NCBI GenBank assembly: GCA_947652605.1
Contig: OX393576.1
Span: 59,248,966-59,312,965, forward strand
Direction of reading: 5' to 3'
Length of the DNA: 64,000 nt
Source of the DNA: Elmis aenea
Taxonomy: Eukaryota > Arthropoda > Insecta > Coleoptera > Elmidae
Shown: positions 11,761-23,700 of the stretch, in pieces
Layout: every line of letters begins with the position of its first letter
Position numbering within the stretch: position 1 is the stretch's first letter
The notes under the pieces: model-generated
Databases searched by the model: none
What the model was told of the DNA's origin: nothing
What the model saw: only the letters and a program-made list of their open reading frames with translations
Made by a program: the position numbers and the translations under genes

Positions 11761-14700
11761 TCAGTAGCGATTATCTCCTACACCTTGATCATATTCCAGC
11801 ACAAGTCGTTTTATGTGGGACAGTTTGTCGTGCAGGTACTGAAACCTTCTTTTGGCTTTTTGATGATCAATGTCCTGCTTATTTTGCTGGTACTCACGCA
11901 CAATCTGCTTTTTAATGTCCTAAAAAGTTTATCAAATAAGTAAACACCTAAATCGTCACTTTTTGGCTGTATTCTACTAAATGAAGCACATGATTAATAA
12001 GGTTTTAACAAAATTATAAAGAAACTTGGGTTATTAAAATAGTTGCAACCAGTTTTAATCAAGAGAACATCAGCACGGTCATTTAACTTGTCCCTCGAGT
12101 CGAGTAAAGTAATAAATTACTACTGGAAAATAAATAAGGACCCCCAATTTAGACTGAACTAGGCCTCATCTATCTCACCTCTCAAAAGTTCTGATTACAA
12201 ACAACACAGCATTGGGTAAAATGAAAATCAAATATTGTTAGTAACTAAAATTCTCCTATAAACCTACATTTTTGCAAAGAAAGGTGCTAAATACCTGTAA
12301 ACAATGGGAAATTGGTGCAAAAATAAAATGGTAGAGTATTTTGATCAAGGTACAAGGGTGATTAAGTTAAATCCATACATGTATTAATACCTATATTGTG
12401 CATTCCCTATCCACAGAATGAGTGGTGACTGAAGCTGAAGTGAGATGAAAATATATTTTTCTCTTTCTAAGGTGTACTTACGACAGTTGGCAGCACTCAT
12501 AGAAAATCAAATAAAACTAGGATTATTAACAAAAGCTGCATCAAAATTGTTGATGTTATGTTACAAAATGTGATTTTTGCAAATTACGCATGCAGACACC
12601 AGTGTTTAACAATCCCGAGGCGAATTACTACAAACCTTATAACAGAATTTTATATATTTATTGTAGATTTTACAAATCGTAGATCATCAACGTCAAATGT
12701 CATATTTTAACATTGTCCGCACCAATGTACAGGGTGGACCAAACTCGAATGTTTTACGGGGTATCTCGGTTACCGCAATAGATAGCGAAAATCTGATATC
12801 GGTCTCTTGGGCTATTTTTTTGAGAAAATAACGACTATGCAATCAGATTTTTTCTATCGGATTCCATTTTGGCACTACAGACGAAAATTGAAATTTTGCT
12901 ATAACTTCTTTATTTATTAAATTAGAACAAAATGTTATATCGTTTTTTATACAGATTTTTATGCTTAATTGAAAAACAAAAGTACATTTTTTTAGCCATC
13001 TTGACTTTCGAGATATGGATTAAACTTACATTTTTTTAAATGGAAACCCTAGTTGGCCATGATTTTATGTGAAAGAGTTTTTTTAGCTTTTCAAAAATAT
13101 ATAGTTTTATATATTTGTTGCAAAAAATAACCGAGATATGGGCAATTTTGTAAAAATTCGATCATCAAAGTTAGCCATGATTTCGTAAACAAGTGATGTT
13201 TTCAATTATTAAACAACTTAACGTCATTTCGAAGTACATTTGTCAACTTTAAAGCAAATCCGTGTATTCTTTTGTATTTTATAACTGTTTATTGTGGTAT
13301 TGTAAACATGGCTAAATTAGAACCTTTTGAAAAGTTTAATATGTTAGAATATTACTTTGTAAGTGATAAAAACGTAGTGGTTGCTGCAGAATTTACTTGG
13401 CAATGACGTTTAGTTGTTTAATAATTGTAAACATCACTTGTTTACGAAATCATGGCAAACTTTGATGATCCAATTTTTACAAAATTGGCCATATCTTGGT
13501 TATTTTTTGCAAAAAATATATAAAACTATATATTTTTGAAAAGCTAAAAAAATACTCTTTCACATAAAATCATGGCCAACTAGAGTTTCCATTTAAAAAA
13601 ATGTAAGTTAAATCCATATCTCGAAAGTCAAGATAGCTAAAAAAAATGTACTTTTGTTTTTCAATTAAGCATAAAAATCTGTATAAAAAAACCTCTATAA
13701 CATTTTGTTCTAATTTAATAAATAGAGAAGTTATAGCAAATTTTTAAATATGATGAAATTTAATTTTTCGTCTGTAGTGCCAAAATGGAAAGTGACATAA
13801 AAAATCTGATTGCATAGGTGTTATTTTCTCAAAAAAATAGTCCTAGAGACCCAAATCAGATTTTCGCTCTCTATTGCGGTAACCGAGACCACGTAAAACA
13901 TTCGAATTTGGTCCACCCTGTATACTAGCTTTCTATGGTCCAACCGCCGAATTAGAAAGAGATTATGTATATTTGTGCCGTTCCGTGTGATACAAGAAAT
14001 TGCAAGCATTAGCAATATAGGTATTTTACATATATGAGTATTAATGAATCAACATGAATCTAAATATGAACAACCTACTTTATATATAGGACTCGAAATG
14101 CTTTCTTGCTTAAGTCTTTCCTCTAGTTCTGCAAAACGACGAGACACTTTCTCCACAACGGCATGTAAATCTCGATATTCTGCATAATCGGCATTGAAGT
14201 CGGCTTTATACCTCCGCCGCTGATCAGCACTTTTAATTGTCGTATATTCACTGAAAGGTAAAAGACGAGAGTTATAGCAGCGATTAAATTCCGGTGATGA
14301 TTGCAACTTACGTGAGATAGTCTGGAAACTCGGCCTTGGTGTCTATTTTACCGTTGGTTTTGGGAGGTCCAGAATCCGTAGCAGATATTTGTTCAGTCTG
14401 ACTGTCAGGGCTATTTTGAGTAGTTGATGTAACTTTATTCCACCTGCTCCTCTCGTGATTATCTTCCTTATTCCTACCATTCATCATATCTTCCTTGTTC
14501 CTAACATTCATCACGTCTTCCTTGTTCCTACCATTCATCATATCTTCCTTGTTCCTACTATTTATCATATCTTCCTTGTTCCTACCATTCATCATATCTT
14601 CCTTGTTCCTACCATTCATCACGTCTTCCTTGTTTCTACCATTCATCATATCTTCCTTGTTCCTACTATTTATCATATCTTCCTTGTTCTTACCATTTAT

Positions 14701-17700
14701 CAACACTTCACCATTCGTTAACCTCGTCCTTTCCTCGAGCACATCCTTAGTTTGTATGTCTTCCTTGACAGGCGACAAACCAGTACTGCTGTTACTAAGA
14801 GTTTTTTCACGATTAACATTGAAGCTTAAACTATGACTATCACAAGAACGTTTTCGAACGGCGTTGTCTTCATCATCACTTAAATTGTGTTTCTCCATGA
14901 GCATTCCATTACTATATCCGTTACTAACCATATTTGAATACCCGTTCACTAACGGCTCCCTACTTCGTGGATTCATATTGCTGGCATCCCGAGAATCTGT
15001 CATGGGCCGCCTTTGACTATTGTTTTCCACTGGAGAGCGATAGATTTGTTCAGACGGTTTGCGATAGTGAGAAATACGCGGGCGCTTTGTCGGTAAACCA
15101 TCTGCACCATCGTAGTAGCCAGGGCGTTTGGATGATATGGGTGGTGGGGGCGAACCAGGGTGAGTGCTAGTGGGACTCTGCCCGCTTCCTGAACTGCCTC
15201 CGTCGCTACTACCAGGCGGAGTAAGATTTTGAGGTTTCCGTCTAAAAATGAACAAAAGCATTAGATATTGAAATTTTCCTTCATTGCTTCCAACCTTTTC
15301 AGCATCTGCCTTTCCGATTCAGTATAAAATGGCCAATCCTCTCGTACGTCGTTCCACATTGCTCGATTTAAATGGTAAGCATTATCTCTCATACAAGCTA
15401 TTTGCTTCAGAATCGATGTCATGCTATTTTTCTCCCTTAAGCCTTCTAAAAATTAAAATTAAATCAATTAATTAACATTGTTCCGTTCAGGAGCAACAAA
15501 TATGTACCTCTCATTAATCGTTCATACAATTCTGGCTTCTTAAACGGCCTCATTGCAAGAAGATGTATTAATCGCTCTCTGTAAATTATAAAACATTTTT
15601 AAAAAACATGCACAAAAAAAAAAAATTGGTAACATTAACAGAGACAAATTTATTGCATTTCTAATAAAAATAGCTATTAAGGAATGTAACAAATGTAATT
15701 TTAATTATAAAATCAATCAATAATGGTGTAGAACTTCGAGGATTAATACTAAAAGAAAAGCAGAGAAGTACTTAGGTATAAAAAAAAAATTTAATTACAT
15801 AAATAAAGACTTTTCCAAAAAACAACTTATTTAGAAGTAGAAGTACAATTTCATAAAATGTACTCAATTACATGTGCAACTACATTCCCAAAATCGACTT
15901 ACATGTAGAAGTACCTACTCTCCCAAAAATACTTCATTACAAGTACTTTGAAAATTCTTTAAATTTAAGAACAAGTACAGAAATGTATTTAAATCTGTAC
16001 AAAAAAAAAACCAGTAAAGTTTACGTGTTGTGTGTTACATACTTGATTGGCCTTCTAGCAATATCGGGCATGGAGGGTTTATTTTGAGGACGGGAGCTGC
16101 TAACGTGGTTACTTCCCAGACCATTACTAAAACCATTATTTGAATGTACTATTGGTTTAGAAGTGACACTGGGCTGATAAGATTTTAAAAGGCATTCCCG
16201 CATAGGCGGTGGTGTGTCCCTGCGGGACGGAGGCACTGGTCGACCAGACAACTGTTTTACTTTAACTTTCCGCCCAATATCTGTTTGATTAGGTTTTATT
16301 TCTCTTGTGCTAAAACATTTAAATTTTCATTACATATTCAACTGTTTTTGGTGCTTCGAAAATTACCATTTATTTTTGTGAATTTCTTCGGCAACAGTCA
16401 TACGTTGTCGAGTTGCTTCATATATATCCTCATTGGCGTGTATTCGTATTTTCCGTGGAATGGCACCCAACATTTCCAGAGGACCACGGGGAGGATTCGA
16501 CTGCTGTACACATTCAAAACTGCCTCCAAGGCCCTCCATATCTGCTGTACTCGACATTGAGAATTTGAACGATGTGCATCCATTGTGTAACGAAGGAAAG
16601 GATAAGTGCTGCAAAAACAAAAATTCAACTTAGTGATGATTAAAAAGCTTACATGACTACAATAATTTTCAATGATAATAATATTTTTTTAGTTGGGCCA
16701 TAAAACAAGACATTTTTATCAATTTGAAGAAAGTTAGAACTGAAATAAATGTTTCAGGCGTATATTTTTTTTTTGCAAATTCAGCGCGTGCGTGCGATAC
16801 TTAAATACAGGGTTGGGCAAAATTTGATTTTTATTAAAAAAATCAAAAACCATGATTTAAATTAAAAAAATCAAAAAAATCACGAGTTTTTGTTATAGAA
16901 ACTCGACTATTTTTCCTTTTTACAACTAATTTATTTATTATTCACGCTGCATTATATTTTCTATACAGCGTCATTCACAAAGTATGAACAAATGAAAAAG
17001 TTTTTTACTAAAAATTTCTCAAGAACTTTTATTCCTGATAAAAGTTGGTGGATGATAGGGATTCTGTCCCGGGACTGTCCCGGGACGAAAGTCCCGGGAA
17101 TTCCCGGGACTTTCTTAGTCTCGAGTCCCGGGACATTTAGTTCGAGACTCGAGACGAGACTTAATGTTACAGAACACTGAAATTAAATGTTTCTACTTCT
17201 AATTTTTTTAAAAATTTAATGCCACGAGTTTAGCAAAAATATTTTTATATATATTTTTATGTTTTAAAGTTTAAGGAAAATTGCTAAGTTTATTAGTAAA
17301 AATATATTTTACTTATGCCTGTTATGTTTTAAAGTGCATGGAAAATTGTTAAGTTTTTTTAAATAGGTATTTATTTGGAAATATGTATATATTTTATTTA
17401 CTATAGAATGAAGACTAAATTAAAAATAATAATACTACTACTATTAATACTATACTTTATTCATAAAAAAACGCTTAAAAAAAATATCCGTGAATATTGT
17501 TTGATTTTTTTAAAAATTATCATTTGTTGTTTATGGATGTGTGATGTATGAGTTCTGTCAACTGTCACCACCGATTCACAATCACGATACGTTCAAAGAA
17601 GCAATTTTAAGTATGTAGCGGGTGCTTTCCGAAACTATGTCACTGTCAAGAAATAATTTATTTTTTACTATAAAAATCGCCGTTGAATTTTCAGTATATG

Positions 17701-20700
17701 AATATTGCATCATATTTCTTGTAATTTATAAAATCTTCCGTCATTTTTGACAGGTTGTACCACCATTTTCCAGTACGTATATAACATTCGTAAAAGTCTC
17801 GAAGTCCCGGGAATTCCCGGGACTTTGATAAAAAAAAGTCTCGAGTCCCGGGACTTCGAAAATTGTCGAGACTCAGAATCCCTAGTGGATGACCTAAACC
17901 AAATTAAAAGATGGAAAAAAAATCACAAAAACGTATACGATACCAGATTTTAGTGATTTCAGATATGTTCACAACAGTAAAGGGGCCTTATTTTAGGAGT
18001 TACAAAAAAACTTTATAAGGAAAGATTGTCTAGAATTCAAAAATACGATTGGAGGTGGTGAAATATGACGTTAAAATTTAAATTTTTATTTTTAAAGTAA
18101 TTTTAACATCCTAGAAGTGCTCTTATTTTAAGAATTTTAAGAGTTAAAAAAATGTTAAAAATTTTACTGAATGTAAAATATCGTTTTCTCTTGATTTTTT
18201 TTAGAAATTCTTAATATAACGGTACTTTAATCTTGGGAATATTTCCAAAGTCGCTAAAAGCTAGTGTCGTATGAAGGTTTATCGAGTTGTTTTTTACCTT
18301 AAAATTTGTTTTAAACCATGTAGCATGTACAACTTTTCTCAAGAATACAATTTTTCGAGAAATCGATAATAAAAAACTTTCCCATTACTTGCAAACTTTT
18401 TGAATGTTGACACTACTATAAAATTCAAAAACGAAAATTGTGTATCGTCATATTTTTGATTTCTAAACAATTTTTCCACATTTTTCTTTGTAATTCTTAA
18501 AATAGGGGCACTTGACTTTTGCGAATATTTTTTAAACCGTTAAAATCTAGTGTCATATAAAATTGTTTTCTCCTTTAAAATTAGTTTTGGGTCATGAATC
18601 AACTTTTATCAAGAATAAAATTTTCAAAAAAAAATTGATAATAAAAATGTTTTCCAATTATTGCAGACTTTTTAAATGAGACTGTAAATCTTTTGACCCT
18701 AAAATTATAAATTATTGTGAAAATTAACAAAGTAAATCTACCGGAATGCGTCTTCAACAAGAAAATTCCTGTAGAGACTTTATTTCTCCTCAATCTACCT
18801 ATAAGAAGCGAATAGGCAATATTTCCGGCGTATTTTACTAACGGTTGTTTACGGGTGGAAGTAAACGTGCATTTAATTTATATGTGACCTGTGACGTTAT
18901 CGTGAAAAAAAAAAAGTTGATTTAAATCATGATTTTTATTTTAAAAAATCAGCTGATTTAAATCAGGCCAACTCTACTTAAATACACAGCCCTCCTCATG
19001 CCTTAGAAAATCATTCAATGAACACAAAAAAAAAATGGTTTAGTTTTGAGTATGTACTTTGTTTTTTAACTAGGGAAATAGAAACATCTTTAGAATGTCT
19101 CAAGTTACCCCACGCGTTGACGCGAGTTTTGTTTTGTCACTGTAGGAGTATATTGCTCAAAACCCAAATAAATCAAAGTTCTAGCTATGCAGGGGACAAA
19201 AACAACATTTTATTCCTCCAAGTTTGTCGTTAAGCTTAAAAAACAAAATAAAACAAAAGTCAGTATTAACGCCAGTTCATGCGCTATTCCGCGCGCAATT
19301 AGAATAATTAACAACAATTACTGTAAATAAAAACCAAGTATAAGTCGACTTAACGCAAATTACGATTACAACACATTAATAAATAATACAACAATTTTCA
19401 TGAAATTAGCGCTACAGCGATTTCCGGCAAAATTGCTACATACATAACATACCAAAGAGGCATATTATAACAACCGATTTTTTTGCAATATTAAATTTAC
19501 ATATATTATGGTGACCACGGCGCGTGTAAAATGAAAAATTCGCGATGCTTACATTCCAAGCATTTTTTACGTTTAGCTTTTGCAATGAACTGTTACAATT
19601 AACTGTTACGTGCAAACAATAAGTTTGTAATGCGTAAAAAGGTTATTACAAATTAAAATAACACTAAAATGTAACATGTCGCTGCCGTACAATGCAGTTC
19701 ACCTCTACCTTTCAAAATCAATACACACGGCTTGTAGCTACTACCAGTTTTCAGTAGTACAAAGGCGGATTACAAACATGTTTTATTATCATGCCCTGTT
19801 GCAGTTATCGGTGGATATAAAACAAAAACTTTGGAAGTAAAAATACATTAAAATAATTAATGCGATCGGCATTGGCGCAAGAATAAAATAAAATTTGCCA
19901 TTGATAAAAAGGTCTGCTCGTTTTTTGGCTGCTTTATCATTAAGGAATCGTTAAAAAAATGCATGCCAAAGTTATTGGATTTAAAGTAGATTTTTTAACT
20001 AAGCAGAGTGTTTGAAAATGACTTATTATACAGGGTGTCCCAGATTACATTTCCAGCATAGGAATCTCGCTTATTATAGGAGATACAGGTTTTGTTTAAA
20101 TTAGATGAATTATTCCTAAGTGTGAGAGGAGCCACAATCAATTTTTAAAAGTACAAAATTCCTAGTGCTTCAGATGTTATAGCAAAAAATATGAAAATGT
20201 CAAATTTCTTTTTTCTCTCATAACTTTTTTGTTTTAATCATTAAATCAGTTTCATTAGTACCTTCTGAAGGTACTTTTTTATGTAGAATGTAACTATTAT
20301 CTTAGATTTTTTTGTCATAGTTGAAATATTACTCCTAACTTTATATTTTCTTATGGGCCGTCAAGTTGGCTTTGCAATAGTTCGATATGCTGTTTCTTTC
20401 CTATTTTCAACGATATATAATACGTTATATCTATTTTTATATAACTCAGGAACTCAAGAAAAACCGTATTTTACCGATATTATTCTAAGTTAGCTATGAA
20501 ACACGTTAAACAGGCAAGCTGGCTTTGCAGTTTTCTAATGATGTATCACTTGTCATACCTGTTTAAATAAATAACCCGGAAAATGAAAATAAAACCCATT
20601 TAACAATATTATTCCAAGTTAGCTATAGCTAACTTAGAATTATATTGATAATATGCGGTTTTCAAAAAAGCATATTTCACTATTGCTAAGCTAACTTGCC

Positions 20701-23700
20701 TGTTTAACAGGTTTCATGGCTAACTTAGAATAATATTAGTAAAATACGGTTTTTCTTGATTTTCAGAGTTATTTATTTAAATAGATACAACAAAAGATAT
20801 ATCGTTAGAAAGAGGAGAAAAAAGCTTATTTAACTATTCCAAAGCCAACTTGACGGTCCATAAGAAAAAATTAAGTTAGGGGTAATATCTTAAAAATAAA
20901 ATGATTAACAAAATCTAAGATAATAGTTACATTCTACATAAAAAAGTATCTTCAGAAGGTATAAATGAAATTGAATTAATGATTAAGACAAAAAAGTTAT
21001 GGAAAAAAAAGAAATTCGACATTTTCATATTTTTTGCTATACAGGGTGTCCCAGATTACATTTCCAGCATGGGGATCTCGCTTATTATAAGAGATACAGG
21101 TTTGCTTAAATTAGATGAATTGTTCCTTGGTATGAGAGGAGGCACAATCAATTTTTAAAAGTACAAAATTCCTCGTACTTCAGATGTTATAGCAAAAAAT
21201 ATGAAAATGTCCAATTTCTTTTTTCTCTCATAACTTTTTTGTCGTAATCATTAGAACAATTTTATTTGTACTTTCTTAAGGCACTTTTTAATGGAGAATG
21301 TAACTGTTATTTTAGATTATTTTTAACACCTACCATTTTCGAGATATTACCCCTAACTTCATTTTTTCTTATGGCCCGGGAAGTTGGCTATGGAATAGTT
21401 GAATGTGCTTTTTTTTCCTCTTTACAATGAGATATTACTTGCTACATTTATTTTTATAAATAAGTCATAAAATCAAGAAAAATCGTATTTTACCTATCAC
21501 TTATCAAGCTATCTATAATAATAAAAACAAAAAACAACTAATTATGTGTCAAATGACAGTTACCATTTGTCTGCGGTATCATTTATTAGAATTTTATAGT
21601 ATTGTTGTATAATTCGATAGTCTTTGTAGCAAATTTGTTATCATATAATTATGAGCACATTTACAACTAATTAAAAATTGTATATGTTGAAATGCCACAT
21701 TATTTACAATAAAAACTGTGTAAAATAAATAATTCTAATTAATTATTGATTTGTTTTGGATTTATGGTTGGTTTGTCGAAAAAACCATATACTTTTAAAT
21801 TTATTTCCAAATTTCGTTGCCTTTTCTCGGGATATAGCTCTAATTATATTCGCTCAGCTTCTTCACAGATTTTATGGCAAAGAATGTAGCATCTCAACAC
21901 GTCAAATTAATTGCTATTTTTAAATGTTGCTATCATTATAACAATTACTACAACAATACTATTAAATTCTCATAAATGATAACGCAGACAAATAGTAACT
22001 GTTATTTGACACTTAATTAGTTGTTTTTTGTTTTTATTTTCATAGATAACTTGATAAGTGTTGGGTAAAATACGATTTTTCTGGATTTTGTGACTTATTT
22101 ATAAAAATAAATGTAGCAAATAATATCTCATTGTAAAGAGAAAAAAAAAGCACATTCAACTATTCCACAGCCAACTTCCCGGGCCATAAGAAAAAATGAA
22201 GTTAGGGGTAATATCTCGAAAATGGTAGGTGTTAAAAATAATCTAAAATAACAGTTACATTCTCCATTAAAAAGTGCCTTAAGAAAGTACAAATAAAATT
22301 GTTCTAATGATTAAGACAAAAAAGTTATGAGAGAAAAAAGAAATTGGACATTTTCATATTTTTTGCTATAACATCTGAAGCACGAGAAATTTTGTACTTT
22401 TAAAAATTGTTTGTAGCTCCTCTAATACTAAGGAATAATTCATGTAATTTAAACAAACCTGTATCTCTTATAATAAGCGAGATCCCCATGCTGGAAATGT
22501 AATCTGGGACACCTTGTATAACATCTGACGAGGAATTTTGTGCTTTTAAAAATTGATTGTGGATCCTCTTACTAAGGAATAATTCATCTAATTTAAACAA
22601 ACCTGTATCTCCTATAAAAAGCGAGATCCCTATGCTGGAAATGTAATCTGGGACACAGACACACTGTATAGCAGCTTTTTGATTCGTAGGTAGAGCACAA
22701 CTTCGTTCGAAAAAAGGCTTCGGTAACTGTGTTTTTAATTTATCCTTTTTGTTAAGTTTAATAATTTGATTCAAATAAAAACCATTTTCGCCATTACTTG
22801 TAACTCAACAATTTAAAATGATTTTGTACCTCATCGCAGGTTCTTTCACTTCAAACTTTTTCCTGGACATAAAAAAAACCGAGACGCATTCAGTATTTTG
22901 TAGTTACGGAAAAATTCATCAGCAATTTTTATATCATCAATTTTTGAATTCTACGGGATTTAAAAGATCGTGGTTTAATAATAACAATACTTGATGAAAA
23001 TTGGTAATTATTAACGACCCAATCATGACAAAAAATCAAGCAACACCAGTAAAGACTTCTAAAAGTTCCTTGTACTACAGAATTTTGCATGGACAGACAG
23101 AAAGGCAAATACAAAACTATAAGCTAAATTAGTTAAAATTAAGTAGTTTTTTTTAATGATTCTATGTTATTAATCAAAAATTTCTGTTCTAATCCAGAAA
23201 CACAAAGTGTTCGAAAATATTCTTAAACATTTTAAAGCAACCCTTTGGATTTGTAATAATATGTTACATTTTGTAGGCCAAATAATAAATTTAATCGCAA
23301 CACTAAACCTTCGACAAGCCCCTGTTATGTGTAACAAACAGACGCATGATTTGGTTTGGTAATAGAATGGAAATCGACCGTTAGAGGAGGGCTAGAAATG
23401 AGTAATTACAGTTTCTCCGCGAAGAGGTTAATGCCAAGTGCAATTGAAAGCGACTAAAACTCACTCGACACAAGTAAAACTTGGAATTCGACGACCTTTG
23501 ATGCTGGCTACTTTCAACTAGAAAATATTTAATAAGTATAATAATTACTTCAGAGTTAATTATGGGGTTGGTTGTTTGCACACCAATTGGGGAAAAATCA
23601 TTAGACGCAGCTTCAATTATTTTGCTAAGATCGTGACCAGGTGTTTTTCTGTCTCAAGAACGGTACTATATTGGCAAATTTTTCAAATTGTTAACTTTTT

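Larger units (their letters stand above)
11920..14078 (-). other. ELL last intron, 2.16 kb, mostly a transposable element
   Basis: It starts GTAGGT after the codon for Lys in SSPIYK and ends TTTTTAG before DIKKQIVREY. More than half of its length is the palindromic element at 12730-13920. The remaining sequence is A+T-rich with no further feature seen. Confidence 0.8.

Noticed and set aside
14455..14836. Plus-strand frames of 88 and 113 codons made of FLVPTIHHI- and SSLFLPFI-like repeats
   Set aside because: They are antisense readings of the 27-bp coding repeat in ELL. Any frame stays open because the unit length is a multiple of three and has no stop.
22400..22774. 124-codon minus-strand frame with a duplicated PDYISS-GISL string
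   Set aside because: The duplicated string is the translated ends of foldback elements A and B lying in tandem, not a protein repeat.
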